Source: Alligator mississippiensis
Lineage: Eukaryota; Chordata; Crocodylia; Alligatoridae
DNA: 64,000 nt
Direction of reading: 5' to 3'
NCBI RefSeq assembly: GCF_030867095.1
Contig: NC_081828.1
Coordinates: 52,181,434-52,245,433 of the forward strand
How positions within the stretch are numbered: position 1 is the first letter of the stretch; every line of letters starts with the position of its first letter. Below are positions 33,090-45,884 of this stretch, one piece after another. The translations under genes and the position numbers were made by a program. Under the pieces are notes generated by a model. That model did no database searches, had not been told where the DNA came from, and was given only the letters and a program-made list of their open reading frames with translations.

Positions 33090-35145
33090 GTATATTATGA
33101 GGAAAAGGCTGAAGTACTCAATGCCTTTTTTTACCTTGGTCTTCACAGGCAAGGTCAGCTCCCAGACTACTGCACCGAGCAGCACAATTTGGGGAGAAGG
33201 TGAGCAGCCAACAAGGGTGAAAGAACAGGTTAGAGACTATTTGGAAAAGCTGGACATGTACAAGTCCATGGGTCCAGATGCAATGCATCCAAGGGTGCTG
33301 AAGAAATTGACTGATGTGACTTTAGAGCTGCTGGCCATTATCCTTGAAAACTCGTGGCAATCGGGAGAGGTTCCAGACAATTAGAAAAGGGAAAATATAG
33401 TGCCCATCTTTAAGAAAGAGAAGAAGGAGGATCCAGGGAACTACAGACCAGTCAGCCTCACTCAGTCCCCAGAAAAAGTCATGGAACAGATCCTCAAGGA
33501 ATCCATTTCTAAGCACTTGGAGGAGAAGGTGATTAGGAACAGTCAGCATGGATTCACCAAAGGCAAGTCATACTTGACCAACCTGATTGCCTTCTATGGT
33601 GAGATGACTGGCTCTGTGGATGAAGGAAAAGCAGGGGACACAATATACCCTGACTTTAGTAAAGCTTTTAATACCATCCTGCACAGCATTCTTGCAAGCA
33701 AGATGAGGAAGTATGGGTTAGATTAAAAGATTGTAAGATGGATAGAAAGCCGACTGAATTGTCAGGCTCAACAGGTAGTAATCAATGGCTTAATGTCTAG
33801 TTGGCAGGTGGTATCAAGCAGAGTGCACCAGGAGTCCTGGGGCTGGTTTTGTTCAGTATCTTCATTAATGACCTGGAAGATGGGATGGAGCACACCCTCA
33901 GCAAGTTCAATGATGACACCAAGCTGGGCAGAGTAGTAGATACACTGTACAGTAGGGCTAGGATTCAGAGTGACCTGGACAAATTGGAAGATTGAGCCAA
34001 AATAAATCTCATGAGGTTCAATAAGGACATGTCCAAAGTCCTGCACTTAGGACGGAAGAATCCCTTGCATCACTACAGCCTGGGGACTGACTGGATAAGC
34101 AGCAGCTCTGCCAGAAAGGACCTGGGGGTTACAGTGAACTCATAGATATGAGTCAGCAATGTACCCTTGTTGCCAAGAAGGCTAACAGCATACTGAACTG
34201 TATTAGTAGAAGCGCTGCCAGCAGATAAAGGGAAGTAATTATTCCATCCCATTCTACACCGGTGAGGCCACATCTGGAGTACTGTGTTCAGTTTTGGGCT
34301 CTCTACTATAGAAAGGATGTGAACAAGTTGGTAAGAGTCCAGCACAGAGCAACAGAAATGGTTCAGTGCTGGGGCACATGACTTCTGAAGAGAGGCTGAT
34401 GGAACTGGGCTTATTTAGTCTGCAGAAGAAAAGACTGAGAGGGATTTTGATAGCAACCTTTAAGTACCTGAAGGGTGGTTCCAAAGAGGATGAAACTAGA
34501 CTGTTCTCAGTGGTGACAGATGACAGAACAAAGAACAATGGTCTCAAGTTGCAGCAAGGGAGGTTTAGGTTGGATATTAGGAAAAAATTTCTGACTAGGA
34601 GGGTGGTGAACCACTGGAACAGGTTACCTAAAGGGGGTGGAATCTTTGTTCTTCAGTGTTTTTGAGGCCCAACTCAACAAAGCCTTGGCTGGAATGATCT
34701 AGTTGGGGATGATCCTGCTTTGAGCAGGAACATAGGTGATACGTAGGGCGGGGCACAGGGTAGCACGTGCTCCCCCTGAGATTGGCCACTGCCGAAGCTG
34801 CTGCCGGCTTCTGCAGGCGGTTGCTGTCCCCCCATTGCCGCCAATGCGGCCACCGGCCGCTGCGGGCGGTCCCTGCTCGCCACCACCAACAGCATAGACG
34901 GCAGCTGCGGGCAGTCCCTGCTCATCACCTGTCAAATCCCCTCCCTCCTCGCCACTGACACCACCACAGCTGCCTGTGGGCAGTCCCCATTCGCCGCTGC
35001 CATGCCCCCCCCCCCCCACCACTGCCACTGCCTACAGGCAGTCTCCATGCCCCCCCCCCAGCCTCCAGGGGCACGCGTCATTCATGAGCAGAAGGTTGGA
35101 CTAGGTGACCTCCTGAGGTCCCTTTCAACCCTATTTTTTATGATT
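33090..35145 (+). mobile_element. CR1 LINE ORF2 (RT) copy, split at its tail by a hAT
   Basis: It encodes the reverse transcriptase from about the finger region: YLEKLDMYKSMGPDAMHPRVL, then ENIVPIFKKEKKEDPGNYRPV, RNSQHGFTKGKSYLTNL, DFSKAFNTILHSIL, GVLGLVLFSIFINDL and a FNDDTKLG box where FADDTK is usual. The C-terminal tail follows ([18 protein letters not shown]) and the CR1 3' end at 35092-35145 (GACCTCCTGAGGTCCCTTTC). Several stops and frame changes make it dead. The hAT at 34731-35086 separates GCTTTGAGCAGGA from GGTTGGACTAGG. Confidence 0.85.
34731..35086. mobile_element. Non-autonomous hAT element, 'GATGCATAGGGGGTGCAC' family, copy 2
   Basis: It begins CATAGGTGATACGTAGGGCG and ends GGGCACGCGTCATTCATG. 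Flanks AGCAGGAA (34723-34730) and AGCAGAAG (35087-35094) agree at 6 of 8. The site is the otherwise continuous CR1 tail GAGCAGGAGGTTGGAC, which independently fixes the insertion point. The GC-rich interior is rich in GCCACTGCC-like words. Confidence 0.8.
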
Positions 35146-38094
35146 CTATGTCTACTTTTCACTTTCCATGTCTGTCCACCCCCATTCTTTCTCTGATTAT
35201 ATAATACAGATTATGGCATCTACTTCCCCAGATTAGGGGACTGTTGTGCAGTTTACTCCTTGTAAAGCATTTTGAAGGAGCAGGACTTGTACTGACATTG
35301 TTGGCTATTGGACCAAGCCCATGATGTGCATTCATGATTGCCTAGTACTCATTGTTTACCTTGGCCCTAAAGAGCTGCCACAGGGCAGATTGCCTGAGCA
35401 TGTACCATATTTATGCATCATTCCAATTGTCAGAGAACTGTATTATGGCATTCCTGATCTGCCATTGTGCAGAGCCTGGGTACTGGGGAATTAAAGACCT
35501 CCTGTTTATGATGTCTTTAATCACACTCTCATCCTCTGCATGTGCCCAATGGGGAGGGAAGATTTATGTAAAATCAATGGTTCCATTTTAGACTGGAAGA
35601 GGATTTGTGCATGTTGTGCTGCTGTCCTTAGGAAATCTAATATATTGATCACATTTCTTAAGAATACTATTGATAAAGTATATAATGGCAGGGTTAGCAG
35701 CAGACTGGCTAACAGAGTCTCACGTAGTGGCCTGCATAGCTTATACAGCAAGAGACCCACAGCCCAAAGCAGCTGTCATATTGATCTTTACAGGCAGGGC
35801 AGTTCCTTCTGGAATGATTTTCTAAATCCTGTCATAATTCCAAATCAACAGCTAGAATAACCCGCTTTCATTTTTTTGCCCCTTTCAGATCTGTCTCTCC
35901 GGAACACCTGCTCCTTACTTGAGTTGAGAAATTATTGTCTCAGCAGGTGAGGTCTTTCTGAGGGCATGGAGAATAGCTCTTACTTCTTCTCTGATCCCCC
36001 TGTCACTTCCTCCACAGCTTCTCTGTATATCTCTCCACAATCAGCAGCTACAAGTGTGGTTTCACACGTGCCGCTTTATAAATCGGTGGGTAATTGCTTA
36101 GTTGTATCCCTTTGACTATGGCTTGGGCTGTGCTGCCTTGACTCTTTCATTAGGAACAGCAGGTATTCAAGCTTTCAGGGTCAGGTCTTTTTAAAAATTC
36201 TTAATTAACCACTCAAATTTTGATGGGGAGAATAGAAGGTTGCAGGCCTTTCACTTGTACATCTGTCTTCTGATCCTGGGATTTCGACAGAGGAGTGAAA
36301 AGCTGCTTGAGCAATAATCTTTGTAGCCTTGGAGCATTCAATTGCACTCTGCTTGTGGGGCTCGAGGATCAGTGCATAAACATTTGTGCTTCTGAAATAT
36401 CCTGTTTTCTGACAGACAAATCCTTTAAACTTGTGTCAGAGGTCTTTAATGTATTCATATGTCTTTAATGGTCCAGTCCATGGAAAAGAGGTGGACTGTT
36501 CACTAGAATGCTCCAAATTTAGGTTTCTGTGTATGTGTTCTATGATCCCATTTTGAAAATCTGCTCCTTAATGATTTTATATATTTCATCAAGGCAGAAA
36601 ATAAATTGCTTCTTCTGAAAGACTCCTCCAAAGCAGCTCTTTTGAAGTGTTTTCTCCCCAGCAGCGCAGGATCTCTGAAAGTGTAATTATTTTAAAAACC
36701 CATTCTATTTATAAATTATTCTATACGCTCTCAACAAAGCAAGTGCCAGGCTCTGTGCTGGCAGAAAGCCTACTCCTGACTTGTCCTTGTTCAGTTTTCA
36801 AATGCAAATGTGTTTTAGCAAAAAAAGTACAGATGAAAATTACAATGGAAATCATTTAAGGGGAATATAACAAGAGGAAAGAATTACCACCCTGAGAAAA
36901 AAAATTCTGTGCAGAAAACCTCCTTGGCTTGTGCAGACACGATCAATATATACTGCACTATGGCTATTCTAAGTACCCATAGAAATGCATATCATAAAAT
37001 AAAGATAAGGAGCACAAGGTAACTTAAAGCCACCTTTGAGCCACCTCCCAACCTGCTATTCTCCCATCTGTGGGAATGGAGACATTGAGAATCAGGACCC
37101 CGGTGTGCAAATAGGAAAAACTATGGGATGAGCCAAGGTGCAAGTTGCAGAACTAGGTCCAAAGTCTTTCAAAGTCCAAGGTTCTTGGATCTGGAATTCT
37201 AGTTCAGACTTACCCTAACCTCCCCCACCCCCCCTCCCCCTCTACACTATATAATAAAACCATTTAAATGTGATCTCCTGTTAAGAAAGTTGACAAGGAA
37301 TTGCAGGTTATGTTCAATTCTGTTTTTCTTACATAGCTTCCTGCCCCCTTTCCACACTGACCTGACCCTACTTCTGGTCAGACCTTTGCAGAGCTATACC
37401 CTATTTCTCTGCTGCAGAAGAAGATTGCTGGGACCAAAGCATTTGGCTCTTAATATTTTGATTGCTTCATTTTATTTATCATGTTTATTAGGTGTGTGAA
37501 GCTGCATTGGGATTCACTTCTGAACTACAAAAAGGCTATTTAATCTCTCCAGGCTATGAACTGGGTACTAAGGTTGCCACATTAACTGCACAGGAGTTCT
37601 TGTAATGTCCAGTGAGTGTGATGGTGGCCCATTCCATGGAAGACTGTTAGCTCTGGACAAACCATTTCACTATGTCTGAAGAAAGCTTTGGGCTAGCTAT
37701 CAGTTAAAGAAAATCAAGGTTATATGTCAACCATTGCCTGGAAGAAAGCATGCTATTCCTTTTATATCCATCAGGAGAACTGGACTTCTAGTTGTTTATG
37801 AGCTCATTTCTCTTGAAAGTAATTTGAACAATACTGATGGCATTGACAGGAGATCGTTTCCAACAATGCAAAAGCAAGCCTGGCCTTCAGCAAAATTAAA
37901 AAATAGATATGAAGTCAGTGTGGGACCAAGCTATCATGCTTACTGTGCTGCTCTACAAGTGTGAGACACTCATGTTGTTTAGAAGGCACACCTGTCTACT
38001 GGAGAAATTCCAAAAGAGGCACTGTTGTACCTAATTGGGAGTAAGATAGTATAGCAAGATGACTAATGATAAAGTCCTAGAGCCCAATGACTAT
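35146..38094. other. Intergenic DNA, nothing assigned
   Basis: A 106-codon plus-strand frame (35540-35860) overlapping a minus-strand one has no recognisable domain. The remainder is AT-rich and without named repeats. Confidence 0.45.
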
Positions 38095-40828
38095 GGCTAG
38101 GGACAGATATTCAAAAAGCCCGAGCCTGAATTGATTCAATCTTTGCAGGTTAGTTTACCCTGCAGAGAGTGAATCAATTTCCAGGTGGATAGGCATTTCC
38201 TTTCCATTCAGAGAATGCAGGCAAATGCCAGCAGTGGCTCAAGCCAGAAGCCCAGGGTGCCAAAGAGCCCATGAATGCCATGTGCCCCCAGAGGCTGGGA
38301 AGGCACAGTGAGTGCCTGCAGGCAGTGGAGGCAGTGGCAGCGGCAGCGGCAGGGGCGTGGCAGCGGTGAGTGGGGATTCTTGTAGGTAGTTGCAGTGGTG
38401 TTAGTGGAGGGGGGTGGGGGTGGTGGTGAGCACTAAACAGCGGTCAGTGACCACCCACGGTGGCAGCGGCAGCCAGTGGCAATCAGGGACCACCCACAGA
38501 CACCGCCGGCAGTGTTGGCAGCAAAGGGGTGGGGGTGGCGAGTGGTGACCGCATGCAGGTGCCACCAGCAGCATTGGCAGCATTTTTTGCAGGGGGTGCA
38601 ACACCAAGCTAGGGGGTTGTACATGCACCTGCGTGCACCCCCTATGTGTCGCCAATGAAGCAGACCTTGCTTCCACAGGGAAGCTGAGCTGAGGGGTGAG
38701 GAGTGTGGTCAGACCCTGGGAGCCTCCCCAGCTGCTCCCTGACAGCCAGGAGCAATCTGGCACACAGGGCTGCCTGGTCCCAGGGTGGAACTCTTCCCAC
38801 TCTCCCCCACTGCCATAGGGCTGGGAGGGGGGCCCTGTTCAGTGTTGGGGGGCTCTACTCCTCCTCCTCCCCCCGCCGCTGTCAGGTGGGAAGGGAGGAT
38901 CTGTGAGGCTGCCTGGCGACAGAGGGGAATTCTTCCCCCAGCTTCTCCCCCGTTGCTGCGGGGTGGGGAGGGAGGCCTCTATGGGATGCTGCCCAGCCTC
39001 AGAGGGGAACTCTTCCCCTCACTCCTCCCCTCTCCAGGGCAGGGAGGGGCTCTGTTCCATATTGGGGGGAACTCTTCCCCCTTCTCCTCCTCCCCCCAGA
39101 GGGGCAGCAGGAATGCAGAGCTCAGCTGGGCAGGGTATGGGTGTGAGGGTGGGGGATGTAGGGACCCCCACACACTCCCCCCCATTGCATGCAGCCCCTG
39201 CTGCCTGGCAGCAGCAGTAGGTGGGAAGGTCAGAGCACTCATGCCTGGTGTAGGTGCAGTTCTGGCCACTGCTGTGCAAGGGGAAGGAGCAGAGCCTGTC
39301 CTATCGCCTTGGGCTCTGCTCCCTGTCCCTGCAGCTCCAGCATTTGCAGTGGGAGAGGCCTCACACTGGAGCCAGCTGCTTCCCCCATTTCTTGCTGTGC
39401 AGGTTCCCACACTCTGCCAGGATTGGAGGGAGCCCCAACCCCTGCTTCCCCACAGAGTCCAGCGCAAAGCTTCCCCTCTGCGAGTGCAGAGCTGCAGGTG
39501 CACGGCATGGAGCCCTGGGGATAGAAGTGGGTGGGCAGGCTGTTTGGGGCTGAGCTCCTTTCCCCCAGCACAGTGCTGGCTGCTTTTATCAAGGAGCTCC
39601 GTGTTGCATGCCTGCAGCTCCGCACTTGTAGCAGCAAAGCCTCGCACTGGATTCTGTGGGGAAGCAGGGGACAGGGCTCCCTCCACTCCTAGCAGAGTAC
39701 AAGGACCTGTGTAGTAGGGAGCAGGAGAGGCAGTTGGCTCCACCTTGGGGCTTCCCCCACTGTGAGTGCTGGAGCTACAAGTGTGGTGAGTAGAGCTCCA
39801 GCAATGAAGCAGGCTTTGCTTCCTCCTCCACATGCAGCGCTGGCCAGAGCCAAGCCTGCACCAGGCACAAGTGGCCCGACCTCCCTGCCTGCTGCTGCTG
39901 CCAGGCAGTGGGGGCTGCATACCATGGGGAGAGTGTGTGTGGGGTCTCTATAACCCCCAGCCTCATAGCCACAACCACACCCTGCCCAGCTGAGCTCTGC
40001 GCTCCGGCTGCCCCTTTGGGGGGAGGAGAAGGAGGGGAAAGCCCCCCCCCAACATGGATCAGGGCCTCCCACTGCCCCCCACCCACTCTGGGGCTGGGCA
40101 GCATTGCATGGAGCCCCCCACTCCAGCCCCATGGCAGTGGCAGGGTAGGGAAGGGGAGGAGGAGGAAGAGTCCCCATCCAGTGCCACACAGTCCCCTTCT
40201 CCACCCTGGGAGGAAGAGGAGGGGGAAGAGTCTCTCCCAACATGGAACAGATCCCCCCTCCACACCCTGCAGGACAACCACCCCAGCATGGCCCCGTTAA
40301 GGTGAATGGGGCAGAGAGAAGAGTTATTTCCTCCCTCCATGCCTTCCCTACAGCCAGGGTCTGCCAGCTCCAGGAGCCACCACTGCAGCCCCCTCCCCCT
40401 CTGCTCCCCGGCAGACAGGCTGACCCTGGCTGGGCTGCAGTGGGGGAAGAGGGGAAGGGGGGAAGTATTAACCCCCTCCCTCCCCACTTTGCCTTAATGT
40501 ACCATGCCGGCTGGTGTCTCCACTAGAGCTGGTCCCTGCTCAGGCTAGAGAGCAGAGGGGCAGGGTCAGCCCTGAGGCTGGAGCAGAGAGCCCCACCCAG
40601 CCCAGAGAGTATGCCTGGATGGTGGGGGAGTCTGGTTTAACTTAAACCTGCAAGGGGTCTGGGACAGACATTGCATAAACCGGTTTAAGCCAAATCAACT
40701 AGGTTTATCTCAAACTAGTTTCAGCCATTTTGAAACTGGTTTCTGTGCACTGAATGTCTGTTCTGTTACAGGTTTAAACCAGTTTCTGATCACTTAAACT
40801 GGTTTATGTGTAATGCCCATCCCTAGCC
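38095..40828. mobile_element. Large foldback transposon, GGCTAGGGACAGACATT family, copy 2
   Basis: Terminal inverted repeats GGCTAGGGACAGATATT and AATGCCCATCCCTAGCC. The left ~150 and right ~220 bases match the element at 1080-2229, including the AAACCAGTTT/AAACTGGTTT array at 40630-40810. Between them two GC-rich arms (about 38.8-39.5 kb and 39.6-40.3 kb) are imperfect reverse complements: for example CTGCTGCCTGGCAGCAGC near 39200 against the complement of GCTGCTGCTGCCAGGCAG near 39890, and TTTTATCAAGGAGCTCC near the loop at about 39580. The long frames (309 codons plus, 313 codons minus) mirror each other through the arms and show no domain. A hAT sits at 38270-38657. Target duplication unresolved. 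Confidence 0.75.
38270..38657. mobile_element. Non-autonomous hAT element, 'GATGCATAGGGGGTGCAC' family, copy 3 (inverted)
   Basis: The right end read on the minus strand is CATTGGCGACACATAGGGGG, matching the left ends of copies 1 and 2. The left end CATGAATGCCATGTGCCCCC is the complement of copy 2's right end. Flanks AAAGAGCC and AAGCAGAC agree at only 5 of 8, so the target duplication is weak, but both termini are clear. It is inserted in the foldback element. Confidence 0.7.
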
Positions 40829-41459
40829 TACATGTGTAATGAGGCATTAAACATGAAGGACCAGCTGTGATGAGATGGACATGTGGCTCAAACAGACAAT
40901 ACACAAATGCCCATGGAGCTCCCATCTGTGAAGAACAGCATGGGTAGAACTGTGTTTCCTCAAGAAAGCACTTTGAGAACATGCTTGGAGAGCACTTGAT
41001 TGAGTATAATCTCCTGACTAACTTATTTGAGCTCTTAGCTGTAAGTAGACAGCTATAGCATACCCAGGGAAGGCAAAGTGTAGATCTTTTAAAAAAATAA
41101 CAGCATGCCATGGGGAAGGAAAAGCACATAAATAAAGGACAAATTAGCAACAGCAGCAGATCAATCTACAAATTGAGTGACATTGTACATTTTGTGACAA
41201 GAAATACTTTGCACACAGAAGCCTGTTCTGGCACCTGACACCAAGGGTTCTTGCCTCCAACAGCCCCACAATGGTACTGTCATCCTTGATTATGAGGGGC
41301 TCACAACAAAAATGAAGCTGAGTGAAAATTGTGAAAAAGAAATGTTAGAACTCCTTCAGCCTCAGTAAGATAAATATTATTAGGCATTACATGCCAGGAA
41401 AAAATAGAATAACTATAGGAGTCAATGACTTTTGTAGGGTTAGATATTCAATGTTAGAG
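40829..41459. other. Intergenic DNA, nothing assigned
   Basis: A 118-codon minus-strand frame (40794-41150) has no domain and begins inside the foldback element's terminal array. No repeat recognised. Confidence 0.4.
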
Positions 41460-41695
41460 CCACCCTCCCCCACTGTCTGTGGGGACTTTCTGGTGAGGCC
41501 TCTGTGGCCGGGGGGTGGGGGGGAATGGGGAGTGGGAGTTCCCTCGCCTGTCCCACGTGTGCCCACCTTCGGGTCCTAGAGGGGCAGGTGAGGGAACTCC
41601 AGGTGGATGTCAGCAGGCTGAGGGGAATCAGGGCTGCCGAGGATGAAATTGATGGGTATTTCCATTCTCTGCAGGGTCAAGTACCTAATGAAGAG

Positions 41696-42417
41696 CAAGG
41701 TTCCCTCTAAGGTGCATGCATGCGCAGCCGCGGACAAGTAAAAGTCTTGCCATGCACAAACTTTTTAAGGCCGTGCACCTGCTGAGAAAAAAGCTGGGCT
41801 GCGGCGTGGGACACTTACTGAAGGTAAGCTTCTCCCCAAGGCGAGGTGAGGTGGAGGCAGGGATGAGGCTGGGGCTGGTGCGGGCTCCACTGACTCCAGG
41901 GAACTGCTCCAATCCCCCGCATTGCCTCGGGGAGAGAGGAGGCACATGGCATCAGAGCTGGGGAGTGGAGCACTTCCCTGGAGCTAGTGGAGCCCGCGAA
42001 GCAGTTTCCCAGAGCCAGCAGAGCCTGTGCCAGCCCCCGGCCCCAACTGAGTATTACCTGCCTTGCCTTACCTCAGAGAGGAGCTGCTGCCTGCTCTGAG
42101 TGAGGCTCTGCCAGCTCCGGGGAACTGCTCCATGGGCTGTGCTGGCTCTGAGGAACTGCTCCACTCCCCAGCCCTGACACCACATGCCTCCTTGCTCCCT
42201 GAGGCGGTGCAGGGGAGCGGAGCAGTTCCCTGGAGCCAGCAGAGCTCGTGCCAGGCCCCAGCCCCCAGCCCCTGCTGCCTGCCCCAGGTGAGGAGTGAGG
42301 CGCTTACCTTCGGTAAGTGTCCCACGCTGCACTGAAAGGGGGAGGTGAGACCGAAGCAGCACACTCACAGACCAAAGCAGCACGCTCATGGACCGCTACT
42401 CCTTAGAGGGAACATTG
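41696..42417. mobile_element. Non-autonomous hAT element inside CR1 ORF1
   Basis: The ends CAAGGTTCCCTCTAAGGTG and CCTTAGAGGGAACATTG are inverted repeats of the well-known 'CAnTGTTCCCTCTAAG' hAT terminus. Flanks ATGAAGAG (41688-41695) and GTGGAGAG (42418-42425) agree at 6 of 8. CTGCGGCGTGGGACACTTAC and GTAAGTGTCCCACGCTGC are inverted near the two ends, so the subterminal parts also fold. Confidence 0.85.
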
Positions 42418-44455
42418 GTGGAGAGGCACCCCAGGAGTGACCCAATGCAGCAGTATGGCAGACAGTTTTCACCAGGGCCAGGGCTACTCGTGCTGCTGCA
42501 GTGTTGGTCCCCCAGTACAACTGGGGAACAGCTATGAGGCCCTGGCAGCATTGGAGGAGGAGGCAGGTGAGGATGACTCCAGAGGAGCTGATGCCACTCC
42601 ACACACAGCGCAGACTGAGCGATGCCGTAACACCCAGAGGAAGAGACGCTGAGTCCTTGTCATGGGCAACTCCCTCCTGAGAGGAATGGAGGGACCCACC
42701 TGTCACCCGGATCTCATGGCACATGAGGTTTGCTGCTTTCCCGGAGCCCAGGTTTGGGATGTCATGGCAATGATCCTGGACCTCATCTGGCCTCTGATCA
42801 CTACACCTTGGTCCTCATCCATGGGGCACTAATGATGTGGCCGGGAGTAGTCTGGACTGCATCATGAGAGACTACAAGGCTCTGGGGGCCAAGCTTAGGG
42901 AGACGGGAGCACAGGTGGTTTTCTCACCTGTTCTTCCAGTAAGCAGATGTGGATGGTGCCGCAAGGCCTGCATCAAAGAGGTCAACCAGCAGCTTTGGAG
43001 CTGGTGTTACCAGGCGGGCTTTGGATTCTTCGGCCATGACCTGCACTTCCATGCAGGAGACATGCTAGGGCAGGACGGGCTACATCTCTCCCCAAAAGGT
43101 AAGCATGTTTTCTCTTCCAGGTTGGCTGATCTCGTACAGTGAGCTTTAAACTAGGTTCGTTGGGGGATGGGGATGCAGTGGTACAGGAGGATACTTCAAC
43201 GTCAAGCCAGGTGACACGAGCAGGAACAACCCAGGTAAGTGACAAGGGCCTGGGCAAACTTGGGAACAAGAGGGCAGCATAAACACCCACAGGAGATCTC
43301 AATTGACTCTACGTGAATGCTAAAAGTATGGGGAATAAGCAGGAGGAACTCAACTTCCTTCTAGCTAACAAAAACCCAGACCTGGTTGGGTTTACAGAAA
43401 CCTGGTGGGATTCTACCCATGACTGGGCAGTAGACATTGAGGGCTATAGGTTGTATAGATGAGATAGAGTAGAGGCAAAAGTTGGAAGGGTGGGGGTGGT
43501 GTAGCGCTCTATGTTAAAGAACAGTACACATCCTCAATGATCAGGATGGGTTCAGAAGAGAGGCAAACTGAGGCGCTCTGGGTTAGAATGCAAGGGGGTC
43601 TTGGGGAAAGAGACTTGACAGTGGGTGTCTACTACAGACCGCCTCATCAGGGGGATAAGCTGGACCTGGAATTTTCAGGTCAGTTCATGGAGGCTGTAAG
43701 GACAAAGGATGTGGTTGTCATGGGTGACCTAAACTACCCAGACATCTGCTGGGAGGATGTCAGCCAGGTCTGAATGCTCACATAGGTTTTTAATCTGCAT
43801 ATAGGACCTCCACCTAACCCAGGAGGTACATAATCCCACCAGAGGAAATGCTTTGCTGGACTTGGTTCTTGCCACAGGCGATGACCTGGTGAGGGATCTG
43901 CGGGCACTTGACTACCTAGGCATTAGTGACCATCGTCTGCTGGAATTTACTATCGGGCACAGGATGGTAAAAGCAAGCAGTAAGGCAAAAGTCCTTGACT
44001 TCAGCAGGGCTGACTTCAATGAGCTAAGGAGATTAGTAAGACAGACATTGGGGACTCGGAGCATCAGTGAGATGGGAGTCCAGGACGGGTGGTTGTTCCT
44101 TAAGGAGACGATCCTCCAAGCTCAGAGGGAGTCAGTCCCAACATGAACCAAAGGGGGCAAGAGTGCTAAAGAGCCCCCTTGGCTCAGTAAAGGCATCCAG
44201 GAGGGCCTGAGTGGAAAAAAGGTGGTATACGATCAGTGGAGGCAACGGGCAATCACCAAGGAGGGTTACACCTCTGTTGCTTGTGATTGTAGGGAGGTGG
44301 TTAGGGAAGCCAAGGCAGAGGCAGAACTAGGGCTGGCGACCAGAATTAAGAATAACAAAAAGTCCTTTTTCAAATACATAGGGAGTATGAAGAAGGCACC
44401 AGGCAACGTGAGGCCCCTACAGGACAGGCTTGGCAATCTGGTGATTGTAGTAAAG

Positions 44456-45884
44456 TGTCACAGGAGAGAATGGGAGGGGGAGACGACAAATGGCAGAAGT
44501 GAAAGAAGAAAAAAAAGAAACTTACCCGCAGCAGAAACTGTAATGAGGCGGGAGCAGGAGGAGGAACCCACGCGGCTTGTCAGCCGTATCTTTATTCAAC
44601 TGAGACTGGCTGGTGATGTCAGCAGTAATTGCCGGCCGGCGAAAATAAAAATGTGAATGGCGATGAGAGAAGAGGGGAAACGGACTGGAGGAGGGTGCTG
44701 GCGGGCAACGCATGCCAGAAATCCCCCGGGAGGCATGGAGCCTCGGGCGAGGAGCCAGTGGAGGCTTCTAAGGAGGAGTGTGTTGGCAGCGGTGGGAAAT
44801 GCACCAGTAACAATATCAACGAATTAGAAATAGTCTCTGCAGGCTGCGGAGACAGCAACAGTGAAGGGGAGAGTGACGAGCCGACGAAGACCCATGACTT
44901 AACAGGTGGGAGCCGTGGGGGCAATGGGGAGGAGGAGGAAGGATCCCTGTAGGGAGAGCTTCAAAAGGAGCAACAGGAAGGGTGATGGAAGAATAGGGCG
45001 CTTGCCCTGAACCCAGAAGGTGAACAGCCATATTGGGCGAGACCACAGGACACCCGGACAGAGCCACTCCAGAAAGGAGAGAAGTGGGGTAGCACCAGGC
45101 TGGTGGAAGGAGCCACAAAAGATAAAGGATCCACCGAAGAGGAGGCTATGGGTGTGCGACCCACGCAGGGGTTGTACCCAAGGTAGACCCCAAGGGAGCG
45201 GGTCCCTGGAATCTGCAGGCAAAGGGGCTACCTAGATTCTTGGCCTGATGACAGGCGAGTTAACTTAGAGTTTTGTTGGTGATTTTGGTTTATGTTTCCT
45301 CTAGTGAAGGGGTTGAGAAGGAGAGAGGACGGGATTAGCCTAGCCAAGTGCCCTAGGGGAAGCAAACAAGGACTCCAGGGCCCAGTGATGTGATTTTGGC
45401 TTTTTATGTTTCCCCAGGTGAAGGGGTTGAGAGAGGAAGGGAATGGGCCCAGGTAACCGGGTGCTGGGAGCCGAGACTTCTGGACCCTGCATTATGATTT
45501 AATCCATGAAGCCAGGATAAGAGATAACCCTGCACAGGTTCTTCGGTCAGGTGCAAAAGAGTCTGGGACAGGAAACAACTGCGAAACCCTCGGTAGCAAT
45601 GCAGAAGAGGGACTTGGATGATTCAACCAGCTAGGTGGTGTAAGGACAGGGTGTAGGGGTGGCGGAGCCCCGTAAGTGACTGTCGGACAGCCTGTACGCT
45701 GCTGAGAGACCCCGAGGAGGCGGCCACCACTGGGAACATTCAAAGTCATGGCAGATGAGATAAGGGCAAACCACCTCGGGAGTGAACCACTACTCAGTCA
45801 GCAACGGGAGTCTAAGAGGTGAACCCCACTCACTGCACAAAGCAAAGCGGCACGTGACCAGGTGTCCAAGTCCTGACAGTCACA
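44456..45884 (-). mobile_element. Probable solo LTR, inserted in the CR1
   Basis: A 1.4-kb block unrelated to CR1 interrupts the ORF2 linker. On the minus strand it begins TGTGACTGTCAGG and ends CTCCTGTGACA, the usual TG...CA form. It is bounded by TAAAG (44451-44455) and CAAAG (45885-45889), 4 of 5 matching, as expected for an LTR element. An AATAAA signal lies on the minus strand near 44591-44596, in the distal part where an LTR carries it. A tandem pair (GTGATTTTGG ... GTGAAGGGGTTGAGA, at about 45280 and 45390) lies inside. No internal retroviral or Gypsy coding region is present, so it is a fossil reduced to one LTR. Ty3/Gypsy-like is my best guess; ERV is possible. It is younger than its CR1 host. 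Confidence 0.6.

Noticed and set aside
33034-33726. 116- and 108-codon frames as host exons
   Set aside because: They encode CR1 RT words (MYKSMGPDAMHPRVL, DFSKAFNT) and carry stops between them.
38785-39920. Open frames of 309 codons (plus) and 313 codons (minus) as protein genes
   Set aside because: They are mirror images through the arms of a GC-rich foldback element, have overlapping alternatives in other frames and show no domain.
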